NCBI RefSeq assembly: GCF_000003815.2
Contig: NC_049988.1
Coordinates: forward strand, 16,405,808-16,467,807
Reading direction: 5' to 3'
Source: Branchiostoma floridae
Lineage: Eukaryota; Chordata; Leptocardii; Amphioxiformes; Branchiostomatidae
DNA: 62,000 bases
The first letter of the stretch is position 1; each line of letters begins with the position of its first letter. Below are positions 9,901-21,812 of this stretch, in pieces. A program made the position numbers and the translations under genes. The notes below the pieces were generated by a model. The model was not told the origin of the DNA. It saw nothing but the letters and a program-made list of their open reading frames with translations, and ran no database searches.

Positions 9901-12900
9901 ACATCTAATTTTTAGAAAGATAATAAAAATGTATGTCATGGTACTTGTTTAAGAATTTGATAGCAAAAATTTTTTGGCGCACCCAATTTTTTAAGCTGGG
10001 TGCACCAGTGCACCTAATTCCAAAAATGAATTTCGAGCCCTGCTGATAAAAATGACTGCTTGGAGAGTACCATCTAAGACGACATCCCTAGTTACTCCTT
10101 TTCACCTAAGCACCTTTTCCAAGGGCACAACATTGGCACCTGCCAGGGATTCAAATCTAGAAAATTTAAACTTTAGGACAACAATGCTAATCACAACAGC
10201 ACCTTGCCACCCTACTCTATGGATGGTTATCAGCTTTGAAAAAGCAAAACTGAATAGATTTCCTTGCAACAATTATTAACTGTATCATGACGATAATGTT
10301 TATTTCATTTTACAGCTCCAATGCAGTTATTCGCTGGGCCTCAGAAACCTTTTCCCATGCTGTTTTTGTGACATACGAGCAGGTAAGAGTAGCACCATTT
10401 GTCCTAATTTATCTGTGTCCCAAAGTATTGATATAATTCAATACAATGTCTTGAATCAAAAATGAAATTTCATAGTCAAGTGAAGTCAAGTCAATCATGA
10501 ACTGGTAATTTTTGTGGTTGTGTAAACGGAAAACTTAAGCTTTTCGTAAAGAAACGTTCACAGAAATAAGCAAACAGTTTAGATTCCTGCCATAAACAAA
10601 CAAACAATTAATAATCTTGCCATAACTTATAGCTAATACCAAGTTCTGTATAAGGTTTCTGATTCTTAACACCTATGTTTTTACAGGTCTATCCAAATGA
10701 TGGGTTTGGAGCTGTCATGTAAGTAATAAATTTCTACCTTAATAAAGAAAACTTTTGTTACAGGTGTTTTGTTTCATATTATGTTAAGTTGGTTATGGTC
10801 TTAGCTAGAAACATAGCACTGTCACAAAGATATTCTAAGACTCCTTTGTTTTTTCTCCTTCAGGCAGAATCACTTTAAGAAGCTTGGCACGCCCCTCATG
10901 AACGTCCAGAGGTACAAAACCCTGGAGCACCAGCAGCAGAGATATCTGGACCTTGTAAGTGTATTTCTAGTCTCTTCCTATTTGTACACTTGGTGAACCT
11001 ATTATGATATCATGACATTCATAATATTTTTAGTGTGCTTTGGTTGATATTATTCATGTGTCTCACAATGTATTCCAATATCCCAATGTCAACAACATTT
11101 TCAATTTGATATTACTTGTTAGATGTTTGAAAATGATGTTGCCCTAGTCGAACCACTGTCCTTGGTGCTGAAAGCACATCAAGTTAGTGCAACTGTCATT
11201 TGATAAGGTATATTATCATGCAATTGTAATTCTGAAATGGCAATGTGTTTGACACAATGTTATTGTATAGATGTAATTTTGCAGCCAATATGAATATTAA
11301 AATTGTGATGTTTTTGTATCTTGCTGTTATGTAAACCACTTTTGCCATCGATATAACTCCAACAACTGGCTTGTTAAACAATATATACTGCTGCATGTTT
11401 GTATTCTATTTTAGGGCTGGACTACAGTGTGTGCCACAGACATGAACCACTTCTACACCACACTGATTCCACAGGAGGAGAAACTTAGGGTGGACAATAT
11501 AGAAGTGTTTGATGAATTTGAGGTAAGAAAACTAACTGAAGTCTCTTCATGTATGCGTACATGCGTCTGTGTTGGTGAATACAATTATAGAAAGCTTTTT
11601 GTACCACTAAAACATGTACCAGGCCGTTTTTAATGTCTCTGTTTTTAACTTTATATAAGACTATATTTCTTTTTGTAGGAATGGCATCTGAAATGTTCAC
11701 ATTATGCGGTGGTTTGTGCCTTGAAAGGATCAACTGTTCCTTCCCTGTCAGGGACTATATTACCAGGTACGGCCATGACGCATACAGTCTTTTGTGCACT
11801 TTCCTTAAGTATTCTTTTAGCTTTTGTTTCATAAAATACCTTTGACCACATTGTTGACAGTACAAAGAGGCTACAAAATGTGCAAATGCAAGCAGCTGCT
11901 CTAAATACAAATGAGTGAAGCCCTTCAATAATTCAATGTTGCTAGCCACTTAGAATCCTAGCTTTTTTAGGGGCACTTGCTTCAATTTTAGGGTGCCCAG
12001 AGATCTAGAATGTCATCCATGTTATCAAATCAATCATGGCCTTACAATATTTGTCAGTTGTTTTCACAGTAGGTGTTTTAATTTTGGTGCATGTACATAA
12101 CTTATAATTTCCATCATTAGATATAAACCCAAGAACATTGGAAGCAATAACATCTCAAGACAGTCAACAACAAGACTTGTGTCTTTCATGGAGGAACGAA
12201 ACATTTGGCAATGGAAGTGTGAAAAGATTTGGACATGCAAGTGCAAGCTTACCAGGAGGAAAGATCATCACATTTGGAGGGTTTGGTGAGAGGGGAAATC
12301 AACATACAAGACTATGTCTGGTGCAACTGTTGGATGTGGCGAGTGGATCATGTCTCCCAGTAGAACCAGTTGGGAAAGAACTAGGTATGAACTGCTTTTT
12401 GTGGTCTGGTTCATGTAATGTAATTTGCATATTTGTATAATGACTGGTAAATGGCCTCAATACATAGCATAATAGCTGTATACTGTTGCTGCCTAAAACA
12501 GTTTTAAGAAAACTTTTAAAGTTATTACTTTGATGTTTGGAGTTGATACTCTGTGTGTTTACTTATTGAACATATTTCTCCTATGTTCATATATTTGAAT
12601 ACGCATAATTTTGTAGAATAAAGTAAAATAGAATCAATGATCTCAGATGATTATCAATTGATTGTGATACTAGTTAAGTACATGTAGTTGCTTATATTTT
12701 GAAACTGTTAAGGGTATCAATGACAAACTGAGACTACATATGTATATTTCAATTTTCTGTAGGTCCCTTGCTTTTCCACACTGCGAATGCCGTCTCAGAT
12801 GATACAGTTGTTGTGTTTGGTGGACGAACATCTCCGTACAAACCTAAAGGAGAACTTCTGAAGCTTAAAGTCATTCCTACACTTGAGAGAGACACAGACC

Positions 12901-15577
12901 AGGAGCCCTCCTGGCTTTATGAGTGTGAGACGGTACAGTGTACAGGAGATAGCCCCTGTCCAAGGTGGAGACATTCTAGTTCACTGGTGTCAATAGAAGG
13001 TGGGTAACTACATGGTATTTTTACTTGTCACTTGGCACCAAGGAGTCTGCACCTTTTGCGTACCATACTTTGCCATTCCGTACAGTTCTGTGCCATCTTT
13101 TCTGCATCACACAGCTTCAGATGTACTTTTACATGTACTTTAACATACTGGTAATACAAGTGATCGTAATGAGTAGGTTTGGGGCTTGTACATCTTGAAA
13201 AAGTACATTTTTATTATGCTGCTGAAATAAGAATGTGATACATCTATTTAGAAAGGTAGATACGGTCTGCTTAGTAAGATTTTGCCCAAGTGTTGTTTGG
13301 TACAATTCCATACAATTAACTTATATTTCAAAGCCATCACATTTGAAAAGTAGAGTAAATCCTCTTTGATTTCATGTGTTTTTGACTCCCTAGACCTTTA
13401 CTGGTTGAACCTTTGTAAGGAGAGAGACTGACTGTATTTTTCCCTGACAGGAAAGAAATTCCTCATAGTCTATGGAGGAAGGACAGGAAGCAATACTGTC
13501 CTAGGAGATGTACATGTGCTGGGTCTGGACAAAATGGAATGGTTACAGGTATGACTAGAAAGTAGTTTAATCGTGTAATACAAAGGTCTTGGTCATTTTT
13601 GCTGTATATTTTGTAAGTTTTAGGACAGACAAGTGAGTACATTCAAGGTTTCCTTAAATCCTTCTTGATGGAATGTTCGCGGTGGTTTTAAGTTCGCGGT
13701 GAAGTGGTCACCGCAAAAACCGTGAACATTAATCCACCGCGAACATTTCTGCATCTATAGTATATCATCATCATCATCATCGGTCGACGTGATCACACAT
13801 GTTTGCACATGTTTACACACGATTATAAAAAGTAATAATTATAACTTCTTCATCTTTTATAGTAATATAGAATATAGTCCAGAAAGCCTGGTCAAAATTG
13901 TATTCAATTTGACAGGAGATTTTTCCATTTTCTAATGTTGTGTTTTTTCATTGCTCCACGTTTCAGTGCAATTTGATATGGTGTTTTTACTGTTAAACTA
14001 TCCTTTGATAAAATATGTCAATTATGTCCGTCAGGAGGAACAAAAGTCCATGAAAACATAGCTTCTAGCTAGAGGCGATATGACTGATTCCTATCTAATC
14101 TGACATGACATTTTTCTTCAGGTACTTGTTTCAGGAAGTCCTCCATCGCCAAGACATTCCCACTCTTGTGCCACCTGGAACGACCAGGTGATCGTGACAG
14201 GTGGTCTGTGTGAGGACCTTCAGCCTTCAGCTGCTGTTCACCTGGCCACCTGCACACCTGAGCCACAGGGAGGCATGACCGTCGTGTGGATGGAGCTTGA
14301 GGTGACTCCACCACTCTCTCCCAGGTAAGACATCATCAATGACATGATGTTTAAGGGGATCGGACAAGCAGTAATCACTACTACTAGTTAATCTTATAAA
14401 ATTCAACTTTCCCAAGAACTATCATAGAGTGAAGCTTGTTGCCAAGTATGTTAGGAGCATCCTTATTAGAAAGCTTTAAACAATGGATGTGCAAAAGCTA
14501 GGTTTGACAGGCAGTTTAGTATGATATAACCAGCTGCTGCTGCACTCAGCGCCTGTAAAGCAGGTGTGTTATGCCCCAAGTGAATGGTAGTTATAGCGAA
14601 TATATAGATACAGACACAGATATGGTGTACCATTGTTGCTGATGGAAATTAGTTCCCCCAATTAAAGAACCCATCACTCTTATTGATAGAATGATGCAAA
14701 CTGCTAAACTGTGTATTTTTTAAAGAATTAAACACTGTCATGTGTCATAGGCTAATAAATTCTCTTCCAAAACCTAAAAGAGGATGAAATGTTCTGTTTG
14801 CAGATACTCCCACACCAGCCATGTGTACAGAAACAGTTTACTCCTGGTAGGAGGGGTAAACCCAGAGAATAACTACCCACCTGGTCTCACTGTGATGGAC
14901 CTGGGCTCTGGGATGTGGAAGGAGTATGCTTTTCCGGCAAGTTTTATATTTTTTTCTTTTGTATCATTTGAAAGTTTGTAAGGTCATTGAAGGGGCTACT
15001 TAATTGTACATGTATTTTGGAGAGGAACTAAAAAAATTGTGTGTTGTAAGTATTTGTGTGTTTTCACCATAGCAAGTACCTCAAATATTTCATTATTATA
15101 AGACTTTCACAATGTATAGTATGTACATGTAGTGAGAAGTAGGTGCAATAGGTTGTGCAAGCAGAAAACAAGAAAAATGTTAGCAATGGTTCTGGTGCTA
15201 CACCATGAAAACTGCAAACATAAAAACACATCTACATTTTTTGCAGTTGAACATTTTCCATGTGCATGTTTACCGTAGCGATTAACGGGGACAACTCCAA
15301 TGCGAATACAATCCTTATTTGCATAATCAATAAGCTACAATTAGACAAGACTTTTGAGAAAGCTACAGATTCCTCAAGCTCCTGGTACTTACTCTATGTT
15401 GTTTTTACAATACAGGAGTGCCCATTGGAGAGGCCCATCATGGTTCATAATCACACCAGTTACTTACTAAGTAAGGATGAACTGCTGATTATAGGTGGAG
15501 GAGGAAACTGTTTCTCCTTCGGTACACATCTAAACAACGGACCCTTAACACTGGACATCAGCTTGTGCAGTTTATGA
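6922..15577 (+). CDS. LCMT2: LCMT2/TYW4, tRNA wybutosine-synthesizing protein 4
   Basis: Known role: SAM-dependent methylation and methoxycarbonylation, the last steps of wybutosine at G37 of tRNA-Phe. Exons: 6922-6993, 7390-7514, 7967-8045, 8408-8591, 9218-9365, 10316-10382, 10687-10718, 10864-10954, 11415-11522, 11679-11766, 12121-12384, 12763-12999, 13451-13548, 14122-14324, 14804-14936, 15416-15577. They total 2091 nt (696 codons plus stop; human 686). All phases agree. Residues 93-105 read LVSLGAGFDSTYF (SAM site), followed by EVDFPEV; later come DMNHFYTTLIPQEE and FDEFEEWHLKCSHY. From about residue 365, Kelch repeats follow (FGHAS, GGFGERG, FGGRTS, YGGRTG, RHSHS, RYSHTSH), ending near GGGGNCFSFGTHLN. 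No JmjC domain follows, unlike yeast. Intron 15 is GC-AG. The Kelch half rules out LCMT1. Confidence 0.95.
7573..7632. repeat. Fragment of a TATGCCAAAAAG-type MITE
   Basis: It contains GACCGTTTCCAAAATCATAT and CCAGTTGCTTGAGTA, the terminal part of the element complete at 57299-57469 and partial at 20700-20790. It lies in LCMT2 intron 2. Confidence 0.55.
7640..7905 (-). mobile_element. tRNA-derived SINE in LCMT2 intron 2
   Basis: Read on the minus strand, it starts with a tRNA-like head (GTAGAGTGTTTGCCTTGCAT, then GAGTTCCATCC as a weak B box). A body with TTAGCACACAGC and GCCCAAGGGC follows, and the end is rich in ACTTTTAA repeats as a tail. These are features of a pol III SINE. The family name is not known to me. 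Confidence 0.6.
8630..8895 (-). mobile_element. tRNA-derived SINE in LCMT2 intron 4
   Basis: It matches the copies at 34497-34750 and 38045-38325. Shared blocks include GCACTCAAGTTAGTAAC, ACAGACAGAAGGTAAAGG and GAGGAAGGTCGTGTAAAGTG. The tRNA-like head lies at the high-coordinate end, so the element reads on the minus strand. Confidence 0.7.
9636..10069. mobile_element. MITE with 9-bp target duplication, host of a nested MITE
   Basis: The termini TACTCTCCAAGCAG and CTGCTTGGAGAGTA are inverted. They are flanked by the direct repeat CCATCTAAG at 9627-9635 and 10070-10078. A 9-bp target duplication is typical of MULE-type elements. The start matches the intact relative at 27461-27610. Its middle is interrupted by the element at 9738-10042. 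It lies in LCMT2 intron 5. Confidence 0.75.
9738..10042. mobile_element. CAGGGCTCG MITE nested in another MITE
   Basis: Inverted termini CAGGGCTCGAAAT and ATTTCGAGCCCTG are flanked by CTGAT at 9733-9737 and 10043-10047. The CAGGG ends resemble hAT elements, but hAT usually makes 8-bp duplications, so the superfamily stays open. Inside, blocks based on GTGCACCCA recur in both orientations, forming an inner inverted repeat. Confidence 0.75.
13665..13760. repeat. Half copy of the CTGTAAATGCA MITE
   Basis: AATGTTCGCGGTGG at the left and CCACCGCGAACATT at the right form a hairpin. The same hairpin occurs in the first half of the complete MITE at 46210-46421. The CTGTAAATGCA termini are missing. 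It lies in LCMT2 intron 13. Confidence 0.65.
13770..13830 (-). repeat. Repeat fragment shared with 18775-18835
   Basis: ATCATCATCGGTCGACGTGA and TGTTTGCACATGTTTACACA at this site reappear, reverse-complemented and slightly changed, at 18775-18835. The rest of the unit is not recognisable here. Confidence 0.5.
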
Positions 15578-18500
15578 GGATGGTGCATATAGTAGCCTTG
15601 ATTTGGTCAGCCCCCAAAAGTCTGCTACCCGCCAACAAGGGGTCCTTTTGGGGAAGCGGACATTTGGGGAAAGACTAAAAACAGAACAAGGCTAGACTGC
15701 AGTTTACATGTACATGGGTATGGAATTTCCAGAGCAGCTTCATAACCCCTGCTTTGCCTATTGGATCAAAGCTGTAGCTTTAGCTAAACAAAGTAAAGAA
15801 AACAGTCGTGGACACCCTGCACGTCTGCATTTTCTTCCTTTTCAATGAAGGAAGTTTGGAAAAGAGACTGAGGTATTGCCATAGTGAGGCTTCACGTATG
15901 AGTAAGGTTTTTATTTTTAGATATCTGAGATGATATGCATAAAGCAGCTCAATATCTTTGGCCCTGCAATATAGGGCCCGAATGATAGGTGTCTCTGCTT
16001 ACATAATGCTGCTACTCTTTTCACTCTTGTAGTGTATGCTCAACAACAAGATTCATATGCTAGAACATCATTAAACACTTCATAAATATAACCTTATATA
16101 ACTATAATATAAGACTGAACTTAAAAAGTTACATATCAACAATGGGTTAGTATGTGTACTTGTTAGTGGGTGTGTTGATGTTGATGGTTATTTTGTACTA
16201 TATGTGTGCCCCTTTTTCTTCTCTTTATAAGCTGCTCTGCATAGATATTCTTTCTTTTTGATTATCAAATACATTCTGCTTGACGTCCATTTATTTTTCT
16301 CTTCTTGACATCAATGCAGTGTCGACAATCAATGGATTTACAAGGAATTGTGTCTTTACGTATATATATATATGCTCTGACTTTCATCTTTTAGTAATTT
16401 TGCACATATTTCATAGTTTAGATGAGCAAAGACATATACCAGATCTTTTTAATTGCTTGCTTGCTAACTGTTTGAAGTATGAACAAACAGTTTCCCAGTC
16501 ACTGAATCAATCCATTTTGTTTTTGTGCTAGACAGTTAATGAAAAGCCCATGGGATATAAACATAATTGATAAGGTCGTAATTCTCTTTTCTTGGCTCAA
16601 ACTATTTGTTTCCGTCACTGTAACTCAATTCATTTTGTAGCTTTGTAGTGCCCAACCAGCCTGAGGATGAATCCGCATTCACGTAGAGAGGAAGTCTCTG
16701 TTCGTGGTAACTCTATCAATCTGCACATCGTGTTTTCATCATGATTTTTATTATAAGATATGGATTGACGCACATTGACTTGGTGTGAGCCCAAGCTTTG
16801 ATCAACCCTGCCACTGTGAAAGCCGCCAAAAGGTGGATGACTTGAAGGCCACCTGTGAAGCTTGAAGTCAGGAGAATTTTCAACATCCTAATCCTTTTAA
16901 TCTATGTGCATGTGTTAATGTGCATCCACTGTTGCCTGTTACCATGGTGTTGTAGTATAGAAGTAGCTTGTCGTAAAGGGGAGAAACTCCCTTCCACGGC
17001 AAACTACTTTTCTAGGCAAACTCCCTTTTTCGGCTTAAGAGAACATAGCCAACGTACAAACTAGCAAACCAGCACCCCCAACACCCATGAAATAAAAACA
17101 TCCCCACTCAAAGTCAGCGAATAAGGCTAGATGAGAATAGTCCCTTCGAGTGAGAGGTGTATGGCCACAAGCTGCTGAGGACGATGTCCAATAAGACAGT
17201 AAGTGATATTGTGTATCACAGGTTATACTTGGTGCACGTACGCACACAATTCCTTAACCCCTGTCCTGCTGAGGATTTTTTTTCTGCCAATTCAACCCCC
17301 TAAGTTGGTTAATTAATCAAATGAGTACAAATCGGCCTATTCTGTGCTGCTGCTTCAGATTTACTTCCACAATCAATGCGGTTTCCTGCAGTATGCCACA
17401 CTTGGGTGAGAAATGCCCCAAACCCATAAAGATACTGGACCCACGAACAGACATTAAATATGTGCATCCCGCATGTACTAGTATACGGGCCCAGCAGGAC
17501 AAGGGTTTTAGGATCTATCCAATTCACTTCCTATATAATTTGACGCCATGCCAAGCGAAGCGCATTCTTTTAGGCGGCAAAGCTCGGAACTGTGAAACGC
17601 CAAAACGCGTTAGTTCTATCTGAATACCTATCTACCCAGATATTACTCTTAACTCGTGTTTTTGGTTATCTATCACAGCAGGTCTTCATCACAGAGCACA
17701 GAGCGTAGCGCCATGTAATGGTAGAAAACTATTGTTCCAAAACCGGCCCATATAAGAGCAGGTAAACGCCAAGGGCCGTAATGGCTAAATGACTTTCTCT
17801 GCATCCTATCTTTATGATAATCAGGAACAATTTAAACCAATGATATCATTTTACATGTAGGTAGCGTGAACGAAAGTACTAAAGGTTAAAAATTTTGTAG
17901 ATATTTTCATCAATGTCCTCCGTTAATGTCTTATAACCCGAATAATTGAATTTTTCAATTGCAAGCAACTGCTCAAGATGTGGTGCATGCGCTGCCACGT
18001 TTTAGGTTTTGTTTGAGATAAGAGTGGATATACGACACAGTAGATGATAAGGTGGCTCAAAGGATTTGTGCGTTCATTACGACTGATCCACCGGATATGT
18101 AAGGCATGCATGACATGACTGCTCCCGAGGACGGGTATCTACCTTTAATCATTGGCATTGCCTGCAGCCTTGAGCAAGCTTCGTATCAAATAGTTTCACG
18201 CCAGCCAAGGCTCTCTTGCACTCTTCGAACAGTTGTATGAACTCAACAGCCTGCCGAAAGTTGATATGCAAATTCCTTTGTAATTTCAGTCTATATTTTT
18301 TCTTCGTCCGAGGTCACGCTGGAGAGTTTTGACTGGCAAGGTCTAATCGTGATCATTGTTCAGTTTATCGGAGAAGTGGGACATCCGGCATTCCATTGCA
18401 ATGGTCCAACACTTCATTTATTGGATTCAACATTTTTAACAGCTATATGATGTACGTCGTACAAACGCACTTTTTTCCCCTAGTATCAACTTGATGAGGG

Positions 18501-18700
18501 CGCGGTTGAACAGCCTGCTTCATTTTAAAAGCAAACTGCGGGTTGCATCATTGTTGCATCGGTTGCATGACTTTCTCTAACACCCTCAACTAAAAGCTGC
18601 AATCACTTAGCAACCACTTTGACAGTTCGCTTAAGGAATTTTTGCAAATTCGCTTAACGATTTTTTTAATGTTTATTTCTTATGTTTAACGTTTTGGACG
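15578..18700. other. 3' flank of LCMT2 and gene-poor sequence
   Basis: Just after the LCMT2 stop there is a small hairpin, CCCCAAAAG...CTTTTGGGG, at 15611-15657. A possible poly(A) signal ATTAAA is at 16070. Beyond that I see only short, unsupported open frames and no recognisable repeat with clear ends. Confidence 0.5.
16070..16075 (+). promoter_or_regulatory. Possible LCMT2 poly(A) signal
   Basis: ATTAAA, the commonest variant of AATAAA, lies 493 nt after the LCMT2 stop. I noticed no AATAAA before it. This is weak on its own. Confidence 0.25.
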
Positions 18701-18949
18701 GGAGACCTGGCGCATCCCCGTCTTGTAATTAGCCTACGAAAGGGTATGTCACCCCGTAAGGGGCGGTATAACCCCGTCGTGTGTAGACATGTGCGAACAT
18801 GTCTACATTTGATCACGTCGACCGATGATGAACGTTTTATATGTTTTGTTGTTGTCTATTATTATTAAATCTTGAAACCAAAGATTGCCCAAATCCGTTT
18901 TTGTCGCCGTACGGTCACTCACCGATCGCCGTCTAGTGGAAACCGGTTA

Positions 18950-19198
18950 AGGTGCGCTCCCATCGCACTTGTGTCAAGTTGCGTCACTGCGGGGTTCGAA
19001 AGATACTCAACAAATTTCAGAGATAAAGAACGAATTTTCTTTCTTTTTGTGTATTTTTGTCGTCATCTAAGTCACACTTTTACGTATTACGCAATATCTA
19101 GATTATAAAAAAATCGGAGAAAATAACAAAACAGTGACGCAGTGAACGAACCCCAGAGTGACGCAAGCTTGACACAAGTGCGGTGGGAGCGCACCTTT
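18950..19198. mobile_element. MITE, GGTGCGCTCCC-ended subfamily
   Basis: Long inverted termini: AAGGTGCGCTCCCATCGCAC and, at the right, GTGCGGTGGGAGCGCACCTT. They are flanked by TTA, consistent with a 3-bp PIF/Harbinger-type duplication. The core (GTTCGAAAGATACTCAAC, ATTACGCAATATCTAGAT, AAAAATCGG) is shared with the elements at 21579-21812 and 55950-56217, which have different ends. Confidence 0.7.
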
Positions 19199-19607
19199 AG
19201 CCTTGCCTTATGTGACGGGCAGATGGATCTACCGTTTGGTACACGTTTTATTTAAGAGAACAAATTGCCCGGACGTATCTCCTCTGTAGATAGCAACAGG
19301 ACCAGACAAGTAGTCTCCCTGGCGGGCAGATTTTGTCAAGGTTAATTTGTCTATTTCTATCACGGCTGGTTATAATGGAGAAGAAAATACAAAATCATAT
19401 TTAGAGATTAAGGGCATTTCAGAAGGGTCAGCGTAAGACAGAGATAAAGTGGTTATTTTTTGGTCCTGGAAGGTTCTTCTAACCATAACGCAATTAAGAC
19501 GAAGAATCGATAGACAGACCACACAGGGAGCATTTTTACAGAGTGACGCTTCCCGTCAGTTTGCAGAAGCGAAGTCCATTAACAAAGGTTAATGTACATG
19601 TCCTAAG

Positions 19608-19830
19608 TACTGTAAATTCAGAAATGTTTGCGGTGGTTTTTAAATTTATATTCGTGGCTTTCGCGTTGCCAATTCAACGCGAACTTAAAACCACCGGGAA
19701 CATTGTTCCGTGGCAGTAAGAGACTACTGTAACAGTACATGTTGCTGCCGCGAAACTAAAACCAACGCGAACGGTCCTTTTTCTTGCTACCGCGAAATTA
19801 AATCTTCTCGGCTTACATGCATTTACAGTA
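19608..19830. mobile_element. CTGTAAATGCA MITE
   Basis: Termini TACTGTAAATTCA and TGCATTTACAGTA enclose 223 bp filled with inverted CGCGAAC/GTTCGCG-like blocks. It belongs to the same family as 46210-46421. The outer TA on each side suits a TA target duplication (Tc1/mariner-like). Confidence 0.75.
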
Positions 19831-20278
19831 TTTTCATTAGGCGTACGCGTCAAGGCTACGTCGAGACTCAATGGGCCTTAGAAATAGAAAAAAGATACCT
19901 GAAACTATAAATCATGTACCGTAGCTATTGAATAATGTTGAGCTATTATGATGTGTAGTATCAACTCCATTATGTCGATCTATAGCAGCCAATGAGTCAT
20001 AGACCAAACACAAGGAACATGTTACTAGATACAGAACCTTCCTTGCACTTGCAGTAGATGTGAAGGCTCTGGACAAGGAAAGGAATGTGACCTCGGTCCA
20101 GTTTTAGCTCAAGGAAGAACTAGTCTTCCAATGCTCTTCCAAAGCGGACAGACGCTATGTACATTATTTACAGGTTCATTGTACATGGGAAATTCCCCTA
20201 GATCTTTTTTATAAGCACCATGAACAGTGGCCCATGGACCACAGCTTAACGTCCTGCCTTAAAGACTGCAACCCTCTC

Positions 20279-20372
20279 CGGTAGCGTGCAAGTCGGGTGA
20301 GCGACACAGCCGGGATCGAACTCATCTAGTTCTAGAGGCAAGGGCGCTAACCACTGGACTACGCACGCTACC
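20279..20372 (-). mobile_element. tRNA-like head of a SINE
   Basis: On the minus strand it reads GGTAGCGTGCGTAGTCCAGT followed by GGTTAGCGC (A box region). It then reads GAGTTCGATCC (B box) and closes with GCACGCTACC, complementary to its start. It lacks a believable anticodon arm and mature tRNA layout, so it is read as a SINE head rather than a tRNA gene. A body may continue toward 20220. Confidence 0.6.
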
Positions 20373-20699
20373 TGTCATATGGGGATGCGACTCAGCGGGT
20401 CGATTCTTTTGACATTCGAGAACGACAAGTTTCAATTACTTTGGGTCCTATCAATTCAGCCACGTCAGTTTATAACAAGCGATAGGTCAAAGGCGCAACA
20501 GACTGGACGGCACTGTGTATGAAACTTTCATAGGAGTCATATCAAATGCCAAGGACAAGTTACAAATTTTAAGGTTTGTCATATATCTTAAAACTAGGTA
20601 GATCGATTCTTTTGTCACTCGGAGGAGGCCAGAGCTAGGGTCCCAAAAGATATAGAATATTGCATTTGCGTAGATGAAGGTTAGACCTCCAGGTAATAA

Positions 20700-20790
20700 G
20701 ATGAGCCAAAAAAGCAGTTAGTGAAGCAACTGGAAATGATTTTGGAAACGGTCGGACGTTTTAGATAGTGTCCACTGTCTTTCGTCAGTG
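20700..20790. repeat. Fragment of a TATGCCAAAAAG-type MITE
   Basis: GAGCCAAAAAAGCAGTTAGT and GCAACTGGAAATGATTTTGG match one end of the element at 57299-57469. The opposite terminus is missing. Confidence 0.6.
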
Positions 20791-21578
20791 ACACTGAAGT
20801 GATCCGGAAGAATATTGCATTGGATTTCTATTAGATGATCCGGTCATGTCACGAAACTTTGTCATTTGCCTTACGATTGAGTGACAGTCACTAGAGAACG
20901 TGGGTCATAAACTTTGTCCCAATTCTTTTCAATTATTTTTGTGTTATCAATGTGTGGCATCATGCGTAAGATCAGTAGGTCACAAGGGTTATAAAAGGTT
21001 ATGCAAAACGGCTATAAAATCTCCATTTGAGTTATTTCAGATCCCAGGGGAGTGTTATAGAGGTCTATCATCTGTCACTTCAACTCAATATATTGCAACT
21101 TGATGATCCCGTACCGCATTCAAAACAACGTTTAAGCCTTAGCGTTTCTGGCTATAACAAATATCAGCTATGTTCCTGAGCAAAGAACCGTGAAATGGAT
21201 ACGTTGAAATGTGACAAAAAGCCCATTCATTATTCTAGCTGCAAGATGTCAGGAAAATGTTGGCGAGTTTTGTACAAAAATACAAAGCGAAATTAATAAA
21301 AAAAGCACAGCTCAATGGACCAAGTTGCCATACACATACATTACATACATATATATTTTCTGTCATACCCAGTTCAAATGATGACAAACGCATTCAGTTT
21401 TTTTTAATTGGAAGGTCTATTGCATTTTGTGATTCCGATCGATCCCATTCGTCGGTAGACTTTGAAGCAGAATGAATATTAAGAGGATGCAGCCTGGAAG
21501 ACATCTTATAGATGGGGTGGCCTTTTGGTTCACGGACGAAGTTGTCATTGACGTGTGTGAGATTTTAGATTTGAATAG

Positions 21579-21812
21579 GTGGTATCTCACTGCACTTGGG
21601 GCACCGGTGCGGCACCGTGGGGTTCGTTCACTGCGGCACTCTTTTGTTATTTTCGCCGTTTTATTATAATCTAGATATTGCGTAATACGTCAAAGAAGAC
21701 TTAGAAGAAAACAAAAAACACAGAACGTAAGGAAATAAGCTCTTTCTATCTGAAATTCGCTGAGGAATCTTTGAACCCCGCACCGGTGTTCCAAGTGCAG
21801 TGAGATACCACC
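21579..21812. mobile_element. MITE, GGTATCTCACTGCACTTGG-ended subfamily
   Basis: Inverted termini GGTGGTATCTCACTGCACTT and AAGTGCAGTGAGATACCACC enclose a core. The core is related, in reverse orientation, to 18950-19198 (AATCTAGATATTGCGTAAT). Its sister copy at 55950-56217 is flanked by TAA. Confidence 0.75.

Noticed and set aside
6922-15577. LCMT1 (PP2A methyltransferase) instead of LCMT2
   Set aside because: The long Kelch half and the GGGGNCFSFGT end are found in LCMT2/TYW4 and not in LCMT1.
20279-20372. A tRNA gene on the minus strand
   Set aside because: A and B boxes are present, but arm spacing, the anticodon region and the flanking body fit a SINE head. The same holds for 28279-28332.
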